A program made the translations under genes and the position numbers. From contig NZ_JAJJMM010000001.1 in NCBI RefSeq assembly GCF_020905295.1, positions 2,728,001-2,792,000 of the forward strand: 64,000 nt of DNA, in the 5' to 3' direction. This DNA comes from Flavobacterium piscisymbiosum. Its GTDB lineage: Bacteria > Bacteroidota > Bacteroidia > Flavobacteriales > Flavobacteriaceae. Numbering within the stretch: the stretch's first letter is position 1; each line of letters starts with the position of its first letter. The notes beneath the pieces were generated by a model. The model saw only the letters and a program-made list of their open reading frames with translations, did not search any database and was not told the DNA's origin. Below, in pieces: positions 35,482 through 44,440 of this stretch.

Positions 35482-36126
35482 ATGAACCCTATCACAAGAA
35501 AAACCGAGAATATTGATGGAATTGATTATTCATTCCACATATCGACCGAGCTTGATCAAAAGCATATAAAAGGATACATCCAGCTGTTAAATCACGAAGG
35601 AAGTTTTAGGAAATTAGAGAATCCACCGCTGGTTTTAAAGCGGATCCTGTATTATCATATTTATTCGGAACTGAAGAAATACCTGGTAGTCAAGACAGCA
35701 AGTATCGAAAGTGATTCGGAATACCATGCCTTGTTCGAAATTGTCGATCTGAATTTGAAAAACAGTGCAGTTACTGAAACTGTTCAAACAGAAAACAATC
35801 AGGAAATTACTTTATCGGTATCATTACTGGATTCATTTGCGAATTGCGAAGAACTCGTCCAATCGCCATTTGGCGGGCTCTCAAGAACGCTTTTTGACCA
35901 AAGCTCTCTGCACATAATGAGTGTGTTTTCAACTATAGTTCTTCACATTAAAGTTAGTGACCCAACCCATTCACAAAATTCCTATACAGCGATAATTGAC
36001 AAGGCTGCCCAGACATTCAATGACAAGAAATTTGGAAAAGCCTTTTTGCTTATAGAGACTGAAAGAATGAATTGCAATCCAAAAGAGGTGCAGATCAAAT
36101 ATACCATAATGCCATATGGCTTCTAA
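35482..36126 (+). CDS. Hypothetical protein, 214 aa
   Basis: No family recognised. Alternating charged and hydrophobic segments suggest a soluble alpha/beta protein (FHISTELDQKHIKGYIQLLN, LFEIVDLNLKNSAVTETV, HIMSVFSTIVLHIKV). It is 28 bases upstream of the CoiA-like gene, the shortest gap in this array, so the two probably form an operon. The 154 bases before it are unusually GC-rich for the region. Confidence 0.55.
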   Translation: MNPITRKTENIDGIDYSFHISTELDQKHIKGYIQLLNHEGSFRKLENPPLVLKRILYYHIYSELKKYLVVKTASIESDSEYHALFEIVDLNLKNSAVTETVQTENNQEITLSVSLLDSFANCEELVQSPFGGLSRTLFDQSSLHIMSVFSTIVLHIKVSDPTHSQNSYTAIIDKAAQTFNDKKFGKAFLLIETERMNCNPKEVQIKYTIMPYGF

Positions 36127-36154
36127 GAACATAAACAGCTGAAACTACCAAATT

Positions 36155-36871
36155 ATGTCAGACTTTGCAGTAACAATTGATGGGGAATTTTTAGATTCAA
36201 ATTTTTTTGACGATGATTCCTGGAACGATTTTAAAAAGAATTATGAGATCGGAAAAATAAAGATGCTCTGCTGTGATGCCAATGCGATTCCAAAGACAAG
36301 CATGAGATTTACAAGATTCTTTGCGCACCAAAACGGGGAGTGCGCAACAGCGCCGGAAACAGTATGGCATAAGACTGCAAAGAAATTCATAATCAATCAA
36401 TTGTCAAAAAAAGGAATCACGGCCGTGGAAGAAAAGATTGGACCTGACTGGATTGCAGATATCTACTTTGAATCCGATGATAAAAAATATGCAATTGAAA
36501 TTCAAAGGTCCCCACAAACTTTACAAACCTACCTTGAAAGACAGGAAAAATACAACAATTCTGGAGTTGAGGCAATTTGGCTGTTAAAACACCCACGATA
36601 TAAAACTGTTACCAAGGCAATCTATCACTATATTTTAAAAAACGATTATAATAATAAATTCCCATCAGGGGGTATAATGCCATCAATAAAAAGCCTGCCG
36701 GTTTTTTATATTGATGAAGTAGACTTTCGAATAAAAGGAGTCGGCAAATTTGATCATTCAGTTCCAAATTTCATTTCAGCACTAGTCGAAAATAAAATGA
36801 TTTTCGATCGATGGTGGAAATTAACAGACACCGGCGAAGTGAACAATCTAACCAATTACGCTCCAATTTAA
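36155..36871 (+). CDS. CoiA-like PD-(D/E)xK nuclease candidate
   Basis: 238 residues. RFFAHQNGEC, TVWHKTAKKFIINQL, DWIADIYFESDDKKYAIEIQRSPQTLQTYLERQEKYNNSGVEAIWLL contain the order seen in competence protein CoiA. That order is a zinc-like His/Cys patch, a helix with His, then Asp (WIAD) and Glu-x-Gln (IEIQ) as the metal-binding PD-(D/E)xK core, and the helix with Y..R...Y. The rest of the natural-transformation machinery is not nearby, so a defence or DNA-processing role is as likely as competence. Confidence 0.7.
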   Translation: MSDFAVTIDGEFLDSNFFDDDSWNDFKKNYEIGKIKMLCCDANAIPKTSMRFTRFFAHQNGECATAPETVWHKTAKKFIINQLSKKGITAVEEKIGPDWIADIYFESDDKKYAIEIQRSPQTLQTYLERQEKYNNSGVEAIWLLKHPRYKTVTKAIYHYILKNDYNNKFPSGGIMPSIKSLPVFYIDEVDFRIKGVGKFDHSVPNFISALVENKMIFDRWWKLTDTGEVNNLTNYAPI

Positions 36872-36964
36872 AAAAAGATTTTTTTTTGTGTTTCATTCAT
36901 AAGTGAAATGAAAAAGCGCAAAAGTGATATGTAACGCGATACTACCATCCGTAGCTTTGCGGGA

Positions 36965-37348
36965 ATGTTTAATCGGATTGTTTCCATATTACTTAGTATC
37001 GCATTGAACGGTTCGTACTTTTCAAGATATATAGTCGTTGCCAGTTTCAACGTGAATAAAGAATATATTGTCGCGAACCTATGCGAAAACAGGAAGAAAC
37101 CCGAAATGCACTGCAACGGCAAATGCTTCCTGGAAAAAAAGCTTAAACAGGCCGACGACAATGAAAAAAAGCATGGAGAAAAGGACGACCTCAAAAATAT
37201 GGAGTTGTACCTGCTGCAATTTTTCGAGGTTTCCCTGACTCCTCCTTTCACAGGCGAGTTAATTCCCAAACCTGCTTCCCAAAACAACCCCATTTATGCA
37301 AAAAACTGCATTGGAAGCATTTTCCGGCCGCCGCGTTCTGCTGTATAA
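36965..37348 (+). CDS. Small Cys-containing membrane-associated protein
   Basis: 127 residues. A hydrophobic N-terminus (RIVSILLSIALNGSYFSRYIVVA) is followed by VNKEYIVANLCENRKKPEMHCNGKCFLEKKL, with three Cys and a His spaced like a metal site. A charged stretch and a proline-rich end follow. Such small proteins with the CENR...CxGKC word recur near TonB-dependent receptor genes in Bacteroidota; function unknown. The DJ-1-type and receptor genes that follow fit that context. Confidence 0.6.
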   Translation: MFNRIVSILLSIALNGSYFSRYIVVASFNVNKEYIVANLCENRKKPEMHCNGKCFLEKKLKQADDNEKKHGEKDDLKNMELYLLQFFEVSLTPPFTGELIPKPASQNNPIYAKNCIGSIFRPPRSAV

Positions 37349-37466
37349 TTTTTGCACAGCAGCAACTTTGGCCGGCTTTTGTTCCCAGTGGTGAGTATTT
37401 AATACTGTTCTGCAATTTTGCGGACGGACCTGCTGTCTACCTATTTTATCTGACTAAATCTTTAGG

Positions 37467-37613
37467 GTGCGGTTTGGCGAACGGGGAAGAACTTACCACG
37501 ATATACTGAGGACATACCTAAATGTTACAGCTGCAGTTTCAGGCAGTACTGTAACCACTTCTAACTACGGATACCTTGCCGGCAAAAAACTGCCTGCAGG
37601 ATCTTGCGTATAA
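37467..37613 (+). other. 48-codon open frame, possible gene remnant
   Basis: A GTG-started frame reads VRFGERGRTYHDILRTYL and ends GYLAGKKLPAGSCV, nine bases before the DJ-1 gene start. Codon use looks protein-like and GC-rich. There is no family match by eye; it could be a truncated gene tail or a leader peptide. Confidence 0.25.
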
Positions 37614-37622
37614 ACTTTCCAA

Positions 37623-38720
37623 ATGAAAAAAATAATACCATTACTGATGACACTATTAACATTGCTCAGCCATATATCATGCGCGCAAACCGGAAGCAAT
37701 TCCGGACGCGAAAAAATCGATCCTTACAAACCCAGATTTGGAAGAGACAAGCCGGTAGTGGCTGTCGTTGCCCTTAACGAGGGAACAGAATTGATGGACT
37801 TTATGCTTCCTTACGGAGTTCTGGGAAAATCAGGAACAGCACAAGTTATCTCCGTCTCGACGAGATCCGGGAATGTTACCATGTCGCCGTTAACGTTCAG
37901 CCTTCAAACCACCATTTCAGAATTTGACAGTCTGTATCCAAATGGGGCAGACTATATCATTGTGCCCAATATCAGAAATACAGGGGACCAAGATCTTGTC
38001 AATTGGGTCAGATCCCAAGGTGAAAAGGGAGGCACAGTGGTAAGCATCTGCCTTGGCGCTATGGCGGTGGCAAACACAGGTTTGATGGATGGTCATAGGG
38101 CTACGTCGTATTTTCCAAATTTTGAAGAGCGGACAACGTTATACCCTAAGGTAAAATGGGAAAAGAATATCAGGTATGTTTCCGATGGGAAAATAGTCTC
38201 CAGCGCAGGTATAAGCGCTTCCATCCCGGTGTCGATCGCTTTAGTGGAGGCCATTGCCGGACATAAGAAGGCGTTATCCCTTGCACAGGAGCTGGGTGTC
38301 AAGGAATGGGGGACTGAGCACAACAGTGAAGTTTTCGTGAACTATGACGGTCCAGGCCAGTTCGGGGCAGGTTCAGGCAGGATTGAATCTACCGGCATTC
38401 GCGTCGAAAAAGGAGATGAAGAGATCGCAATTGCTATTACGGCAGATGCGCTGAGGATGACGGGCAGGACGTCGGTCAAAATCCTTGCCGGGACAAATGC
38501 CCCTGTTGCACTGGCAAATGGTATTCGGATCATTCCGGATAAGGTTGCAGATACAGATGAGCTTACAAGGGTACTGCCGCCTTTTGGAGGCGAAAAGGCA
38601 GTAAGGATAATTGACAGGACTCTTGAAGAAATTGCCGATCGTTATGGACGCGAATCTGCATACTCAGTGGGACGTATTATGGAATATCCCGGCTTCGCCA
38701 AATATAAAACCGCAAAATAA
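37623..38720 (+). CDS. DJ-1/PfpI family protein, exported
   Basis: 365 residues with a signal (LLMTLLTLLSHISCAQTG). The class-I glutamine amidotransferase-like domain starts at PVVAVVALNEGTELMDFMLPYGVL. The nucleophile elbow is VVSICLGAMAVANTGLMDGHRATSYF, with Cys in SICLG. This is the layout of the sensing half of GlxA-type AraC regulators, here without a DNA-binding domain. The second half (about 220-365) is unassigned. Probably acts in the periplasm; substrate unknown. Codon use is more GC-rich than the genes to its left. Confidence 0.75.
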   Translation: MKKIIPLLMTLLTLLSHISCAQTGSNSGREKIDPYKPRFGRDKPVVAVVALNEGTELMDFMLPYGVLGKSGTAQVISVSTRSGNVTMSPLTFSLQTTISEFDSLYPNGADYIIVPNIRNTGDQDLVNWVRSQGEKGGTVVSICLGAMAVANTGLMDGHRATSYFPNFEERTTLYPKVKWEKNIRYVSDGKIVSSAGISASIPVSIALVEAIAGHKKALSLAQELGVKEWGTEHNSEVFVNYDGPGQFGAGSGRIESTGIRVEKGDEEIAIAITADALRMTGRTSVKILAGTNAPVALANGIRIIPDKVADTDELTRVLPPFGGEKAVRIIDRTLEEIADRYGRESAYSVGRIMEYPGFAKYKTAK

Positions 38721-38881
38721 TCACTAAATCCCCTTAAGCAGCATTCAATTGTTCCAGAAGACCTGCAATTGCTAAGTTTTCAGTCCTGCTAAATACTATC
38801 GACGGCGCCATCTTATGCAGATGACAACTCCGCATCCACTATGGAAACTGAATTTGTTTCGGGGATTTTCAATACATATAC

Positions 38882-41260
38882 ATGAAAAAACTATTATACA
38901 TACTAATATTGCTTGTTTCGTATTCCGTTTCAGCCCAGGAGATCACCGGGCGAATCTTCTCAGATGATAATGAGGCACTGGAGGGCATCAACGTACAGCT
39001 GGAAAACACAAATTTTCATACCGTAACGAATGAGTACGGAGAATTTACATTCAAGAATCTGCCTAAGGGAAATTATACCCTTGTCGCATCTGCGATAGCT
39101 TATTCTGCCAAAAAAGAACTTGTGCTGTTATCGGAACACCACAGTATCTTCTTAAATCTCAAACTCAGCAAACTGACCACTCTGCTTCAGGAAGTAATAA
39201 TAGAGGGCAGAAGAAACAGCTTTAAAGACCAGGCCAGTGTCTATACTTCCAAGATGCGGCTCAAGGACATAGAAAACCCTCAGGTAAGCAGTGTAGTCTC
39301 GAGCCAGGTTTTGACCGAGCAGGCAGTGTCAACCCTTAATTCGGCGGTGCGAAGCCTGAACGGGGTGAGCAGAGGCTGGGCATGGACCAACAGCTTTTAT
39401 ATCATCAGAGGATTTCATAAGCCAACCTATATGAGGAACGGCGTAGCATCTTATGCTACCTCAGATCCTGATGTAACCAATCTGGAACAGCTTCAGGCAA
39501 TTAAGGGACCTTCCGGAACCCTGTACGGCAGTACTCTTGTATCTTTTGGAGGCCTTATTAACAGGATTACAAAAAAGCCATTCGATGGCTTTCATACAGA
39601 AATCGGCTATCATGGAGGAAGTTATGGACTGAGCAGGTTCACAGCAGATGTGAACGTTCCGCTGGATAAGGAAAAGAATGTATTGTTCAGGGTTAACGCT
39701 TCCTATCATTATTCGGGCAGTTTTCAGGATTCGGGCTTTATGTCGAGCACCTTTATAGCGCCTAGCCTGACTTATAGGGTAAATGACAGGCTTAGCTTTA
39801 ATATGGATATAGAAATCTTAAGTAAGGAAAGCACACCTGAATTTGAGCTGACACCTGCAGGTAAATGGCTTGGCAATAACACAAAAAACCACTCATCGGC
39901 TATTCCTATTGACTATAAGAAGTCCTTTAGCAATAACTCACAGGTATTAAAAAATCCTTCACAGAGTTTATACGGCCAGATCAACTACAAAATATCGGAC
40001 AAATGGAACTCTCAGACCAATATAATTAGAACGGTAACCGAAAACAGCGGGGATTACCCTCACTACAGGCTTCTGCAAGGTGACAGCCTGCTGCAGAGAA
40101 ATACGATCCAGTATGGCAAAAGTACCTATGCGATCGTCCAGATACAGCAAAACTTTACAGGGGAATTCAGGCTTGCGAAACTAAGAAACCGTGTACTGCT
40201 GGGATTGGACTATTATTCCAATTCTTCAAACACGGTATCAAATTCGCTGGGAGAGGGCGGGAGGCCTTCAATAGATACACTGAATATCCTGCATCCGATG
40301 CCCGGGTACAGTAATTTTAATTCAGTTATTATTAACCAAAAATTAAGCGCTTACACCCCGACAAGCAGCCTTTCAGATGTCAAAACCTATTCTGTTTACG
40401 GCTCGGATGTAATTAATTTTACTGACCGGCTCTCAGCCATGCTGAGTGTCAGGATTGACCGGTACATCAATGAGGGAACGACCAGGCTTGCCACCAATAC
40501 GACAACGGGCGCTTATAACCAGACGGCAGTTTCCCCAAAGTTCGGGCTGGTCTACCAGCTGTTTAAAGATCGAGTTTCACTCTTTGGAAACTACATGAAC
40601 GGATTTCAGAATGTAGCTCCTTTTACGCAGCCCGATGGTACGGTATCGGTCTTCAAGCCCCAAATGGCAAATCAGTGGGAATTTGGAATCAAGACAGATT
40701 TGAGCAATGAGAAGCTGACCGCTACAATCAGCTATTATGATATAAGCCTGAGCAATATCATCAGGTCGAGCGGGACCACGCAGGGAACGAATTATCGTGT
40801 GCAGGACGGCACCCAAAACAGCAGGGGGTTTGAAGCAGACATTTATTCCAAACCAGTAGAAGGCCTTTTGCTAAATGCAGGATATGCCTATAACCACAGT
40901 ACCGCTACGTCCTCAAATGCTGCCTTTCAGGGGCTCAGGCCTGAAGATGCAGGACCTGAAAGCACTTTAACATTTTACGCAAGCTATAATATCTCCAGAG
41001 GAGTGTTAAGCGGTTTGGGAGCTGGGTTTGGAGGGAATTACAGCAGTAAAAATGTCATAATAAATAACAGGAATCAGGGTGAATTTTATCTGGAGGCTTA
41101 CAGGATTTACAATGCCGGGATTTTTTATAATCGCAGCCGTTACAGATTTGCTGCCAATGTTGATAATCTTGCCAACAGTAAGTATTACACAGGCTCTTTC
41201 TGGACGTATTCTCCCGGAATGCTCAGGAAGCTGACAATAAGCGCCACTTTAAAATTTTAA
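38882..41260 (+). CDS. TonB-dependent receptor (siderophore type)
   Basis: 792 residues. Signal peptide (1-19, SYSVSAQE), a carboxypeptidase-regulatory-like domain (about 20-105), then a plug (SSVVSSQVLTEQA, YIIRGFHKPTYMRNGV, LEQLQAIKGPSGTLYG). The barrel ends in LRKLTISATLKF. The plug pattern and length fit FhuA/FecA-like receptors for iron-siderophores or related ligands rather than SusC. No SusD partner is present. The preceding small Cys protein and DJ-1 protein may be functionally linked. Confidence 0.9.
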   Translation: MKKLLYILILLVSYSVSAQEITGRIFSDDNEALEGINVQLENTNFHTVTNEYGEFTFKNLPKGNYTLVASAIAYSAKKELVLLSEHHSIFLNLKLSKLTTLLQEVIIEGRRNSFKDQASVYTSKMRLKDIENPQVSSVVSSQVLTEQAVSTLNSAVRSLNGVSRGWAWTNSFYIIRGFHKPTYMRNGVASYATSDPDVTNLEQLQAIKGPSGTLYGSTLVSFGGLINRITKKPFDGFHTEIGYHGGSYGLSRFTADVNVPLDKEKNVLFRVNASYHYSGSFQDSGFMSSTFIAPSLTYRVNDRLSFNMDIEILSKESTPEFELTPAGKWLGNNTKNHSSAIPIDYKKSFSNNSQVLKNPSQSLYGQINYKISDKWNSQTNIIRTVTENSGDYPHYRLLQGDSLLQRNTIQYGKSTYAIVQIQQNFTGEFRLAKLRNRVLLGLDYYSNSSNTVSNSLGEGGRPSIDTLNILHPMPGYSNFNSVIINQKLSAYTPTSSLSDVKTYSVYGSDVINFTDRLSAMLSVRIDRYINEGTTRLATNTTTGAYNQTAVSPKFGLVYQLFKDRVSLFGNYMNGFQNVAPFTQPDGTVSVFKPQMANQWEFGIKTDLSNEKLTATISYYDISLSNIIRSSGTTQGTNYRVQDGTQNSRGFEADIYSKPVEGLLLNAGYAYNHSTATSSNAAFQGLRPEDAGPESTLTFYASYNISRGVLSGLGAGFGGNYSSKNVIINNRNQGEFYLEAYRIYNAGIFYNRSRYRFAANVDNLANSKYYTGSFWTYSPGMLRKLTISATLKF

Positions 41261-41415
41261 ATTGTGTATCACAGCTGGATCGTATGATAGTGGTGGTTAA
41301 TGGCAATCTGAGTGGCTTTTTTTGTAACTTCGTCTGAGCTAGGCAGGGAAGGATTTACGTCTTCCCTTACAGTCAGGGTTGCCCGTATAACGAAAAATAT
41401 AAAACTAAGCAAAGT

Positions 41416-42216
41416 ATGGAGAAAGGAAAAATGGAATTACAGCCTGAACAAGTTGGTTCTGCATTAGATGTGATAGTCAAGGCATCAATACCTTTAATAG
41501 TTGTTTCACCCGGTGACCTTGAGCCTGAAGGTTTTGGCAGCGGCTGCATTGTAAGACATCGTGAAAGATTATTTCTACTTTCCGTAGCCCATGTAACAGA
41601 TTATGAAGGTAAATCTACCTGTATCATCACAAACCAGCTGCCAAAAGACGGTAAGGGAGTTATATATTCAGTAGGTGCAATGTGTTTCTTTGATGAATAC
41701 AAATTGGCAAAGGACCAAATACTGGAAGAAATTCAGTCGCTCGATGACCTATTACAGAATTTTAATGAGACACTGGATGTTACTTTCTGTGAAATCAAAG
41801 AGCCCATAGAATTAATACAGCCGGAAACAGATTTTATTTACCACAAAATTGAAAAAGGTAGAAAAATAATTTTTGATTTTGATGCCATTGATAATCCGGA
41901 CAAAAGTAAAGTTTACGGTTTTAGCGGTTACATAAGGCAAGAGATAAACCCGGGAAAAATAGAGAGTCAAATCACATTAAAAATTGGTCTTACCTTCCAT
42001 AAGACAAAAGGAAGATTCCATATGTTTCTGGCAGACAAAATCATAAGAGACGCAGATGATTATAGAGGCTGCAGCGGTGCACCTATTGTTGATGAAGAAG
42101 GAAAACTCGTAGCTCTAGCTGCTTCTGTATTGAAAAATTCCCAAATAGTTTTCGGCTTTTCAATTCATGAATGCAAAAGGCTGTTAGATCATGCAATTGA
42201 AACAAACTTATTGTAA
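41416..42216 (+). CDS. Trypsin-like serine protease, cytoplasmic
   Basis: 266 residues without a signal peptide. The chymotrypsin-fold triad is readable: His59 in LLSVAHVTD, Asp121 in TLDVTFCEI and Ser220 in DYRGCSGAPIVDEEGKLVAL. FGSGCIV before the His is also typical. The lack of export and the location next to DUF4238 and SMEK-type genes suggest an intracellular role, as for proteases found in anti-phage loci. The target is unknown. The DUF4238 gene starts 56 bases downstream. Confidence 0.8.
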   Translation: MEKGKMELQPEQVGSALDVIVKASIPLIVVSPGDLEPEGFGSGCIVRHRERLFLLSVAHVTDYEGKSTCIITNQLPKDGKGVIYSVGAMCFFDEYKLAKDQILEEIQSLDDLLQNFNETLDVTFCEIKEPIELIQPETDFIYHKIEKGRKIIFDFDAIDNPDKSKVYGFSGYIRQEINPGKIESQITLKIGLTFHKTKGRFHMFLADKIIRDADDYRGCSGAPIVDEEGKLVALAASVLKNSQIVFGFSIHECKRLLDHAIETNLL

Positions 42217-42272
42217 AAAGGCCTAACTGTAGTTAAAGCAGGGAAATTATTCACTTTATAGCAAAAAATAGA

Positions 42273-43262
42273 ATGGCAGGAAATTTAGTAAAAAGACAGC
42301 ATTTTGTTCCCCGTACTTACCTTAAGCATTTTGCCAGGCAGGATGGTCAGGATTATCTCATTTGCGCGCTGCCAAATTCGTCAACAGATAAAGATAAGAT
42401 TTTTGAAGTAAATATCAAGAATATCGGTCTTGAAAAGGACTTTTATACTTTGCCAGGGGAAACTGATGACCAGAAAATGGCAATTGAAAATTTCTATGCT
42501 GAAGAATTTGAACAGCATTATTCTACCATTTATGACATTCTTGTCAATCCCGTAAAAACAGAAGTTACCCCTGAGGAAAGGAAGCTAATTATTTCTACGG
42601 TCATTACGATGTATTATCGCACAACTAAGTGGGTCAACGCAAGTAAGAGCCTTATGAGCAGGGTCTTCTACCAAATGTTCCAGCTTTGCGAGCAGACCGG
42701 GAAGGATTATTTTGTCTTTGAAGGTGAAAAAATATCCATTGCAGGAAAAACATTGGAGCAGTTTACCAAGGAGTTCAATGAAGAGCGACAGCCCCATATG
42801 ATATTGACCCAACTGGAGGTTGCCTTCAAGCTGATCAATATCCGAGTACAGGTGGATGCCATAACGGTGGTAAGGCTGGGAGAAGACGATTTGGAATTTG
42901 TGATAAGCGATAATCCCGTTATAGCTAGTAATCCGACGGCTACACGATTTGCACCTTTCGACCCCAACAACTTATTGTATCTGCCTCTGGATCCAAAACA
43001 CATGCTGATTTTGATTCCTGAAAAATCGGAAGGCTTAGAAAACAGAATATTCAGGAGAACTTCAACCGGTTTCATGGCGGCAATGGAAAAGCTGACTTCC
43101 AATTACCAGCAGATGGAGAATTCTGAAAAGTTCATGATGGGAACCAGAGATGAATTGGAATCCTATCTCGACACCAAAGACATTACGGAAAAGCCTACTG
43201 CTGAAATGAGTGAAGAGGACAGGGCAGCGTTACAGAAGTTCATCGGGAAATTTGGCATATGA
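42273..43262 (+). CDS. DUF4238 domain protein (second copy)
   Basis: 329 residues beginning KRQHFVPRTYLKHFARQDG. It has the same order of blocks as the copy at 31297 (MAIENFYAEEFEQHYSTIYDIL, VITMYYRTTKW, LEFVISDNPVIAS, LYLPLDPKHMLILIP). Sequence identity between the copies is modest, so this is not a recent duplication. Probably in one transcript with the trypsin-like protease upstream. Confidence 0.85.
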   Translation: MAGNLVKRQHFVPRTYLKHFARQDGQDYLICALPNSSTDKDKIFEVNIKNIGLEKDFYTLPGETDDQKMAIENFYAEEFEQHYSTIYDILVNPVKTEVTPEERKLIISTVITMYYRTTKWVNASKSLMSRVFYQMFQLCEQTGKDYFVFEGEKISIAGKTLEQFTKEFNEERQPHMILTQLEVAFKLINIRVQVDAITVVRLGEDDLEFVISDNPVIASNPTATRFAPFDPNNLLYLPLDPKHMLILIPEKSEGLENRIFRRTSTGFMAAMEKLTSNYQQMENSEKFMMGTRDELESYLDTKDITEKPTAEMSEEDRAALQKFIGKFGI

Positions 43263-43409
43263 AAAAAAACAATTTTTCGCAGCCCGCTGGCGGCTGCCGC
43301 ATTTGTTTTAATATAAAATAAAGTTTTCCTGGGAATCGATAGAATATCTTCCGTGGTCGGTGAAGAAAAATGAAGACTTATATCTCTAACAGTTAAAGAA
43401 TAAAAATAT

Positions 43410-44381
43410 ATGCTTACAAGAGGAATTATTATCGGGAAGCTTGTTGACGACCTCAGCGTACTGCAAGGTCAAATTGACTTAAGATGCCAAATTGGTTTGA
43501 CAGACCTTAATAAATACTGCGAGGACTTTTTTAAGGAATTACTCAATATCTGCTACAGTTTAAACTTAAAAAATCTTAATAATGAACGTTCCAATGAGCC
43601 GGGATTGGATTTAGGAGACCAAAAAAATAAGATTGCTTTCCAGATAACCTCAACAAGTACGTCGGAAAAGGTCAACAATACATTGGAAAAAATTACTGTG
43701 GAGCAGCAAAAGCAGTACGATTCGATAAAGGTTTTTATTTTAGGAAAAAAACAGCAGACCTACAGTGCTGTCAAGCCAGAGCTTTTAACAGTGCTTAAAT
43801 TCGATATCGGCGATATAATGGATATATCCGACCTGGCGAGGCAGATTGTTGTTCTTAAATATGATGAACTCTATCAGCTTCACAAACTCTTCGAGAAAGA
43901 ATTTCAAATTGTGATAACCGAAATAGAAATCCCCAACGCCGAGGGAGTTTATCCTACATCCCTTATTGATAAGTATGAAATAACGCCAAATACTATGTGT
44001 GAGAACGCACATCTCTTTATTGATAATTATGAAGGTAATGACCTAAGAACTATTGGTTTGTTTTATTCTGATCTTGCAAAACTACCCAGGATTACCCGAG
44101 AATTTTTGTCTTTAATAGTATCTCACGGTGAGTGGTCTGACGGAAATTATTATGTTGATTTTAATGAATTCAAGCGAAAACTTAAGTGGCCCTTGAATGA
44201 GGTAAGGGAAGAAATAGACATATTATCCAATAGGAGGTTTATCTCTGCACCGGATGCTGATGATCCCACAATGGCAACTAGATTCAAGGAGAGTGGTATA
44301 GATATAGTGGATTATGCCCAACAAAATGGATTGATTAGCAAAATTATGGTTGCAATGGATTTCACAGTTTTAGACAAGTAA
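43410..44381 (+). CDS. SMEK-domain-like protein, possible nuclease
   Basis: 323 residues. The N-terminal 130 residues read KLVDDLSVLQGQIDLRCQIGLTDLNKYCEDFFKELLN, then NEPGLDLGDQKNKIAFQITSTSTSEKVNNTLEKI. This matches the SMEK domain, where the D...ExK/Q-like core (LDLGD, IAFQIT) suggests a divergent restriction-nuclease fold. The C-terminal part (about 200-323) contains a winged-helix-like stretch (EFLSLIVSHGEW, FKRKLKWPLNEVREEIDILSNRRF). DNA or RNA cleavage is inference. 147 bases after the second DUF4238 gene. Confidence 0.6.
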   Translation: MLTRGIIIGKLVDDLSVLQGQIDLRCQIGLTDLNKYCEDFFKELLNICYSLNLKNLNNERSNEPGLDLGDQKNKIAFQITSTSTSEKVNNTLEKITVEQQKQYDSIKVFILGKKQQTYSAVKPELLTVLKFDIGDIMDISDLARQIVVLKYDELYQLHKLFEKEFQIVITEIEIPNAEGVYPTSLIDKYEITPNTMCENAHLFIDNYEGNDLRTIGLFYSDLAKLPRITREFLSLIVSHGEWSDGNYYVDFNEFKRKLKWPLNEVREEIDILSNRRFISAPDADDPTMATRFKESGIDIVDYAQQNGLISKIMVAMDFTVLDK

Positions 44382-44440
44382 AATTCTTGTATTTTTTAAT
44401 AACCAATATAGATTTAATAAACCTAAAAAAATATTAGATT

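Noticed and set aside
36868..37293. 141-codon minus-strand frame opposite the Cys-containing small gene
   Set aside because: Mirror frame of a plus-strand gene with a recognisable Cys motif; its own translation is Phe/Ser-rich and lacks any motif.
31200..37400. Integron attC sites between the single genes
   Set aside because: No convincing GTTRRRY/RYYYAAC pairs and no integron integrase; only weak spacer similarity was found.
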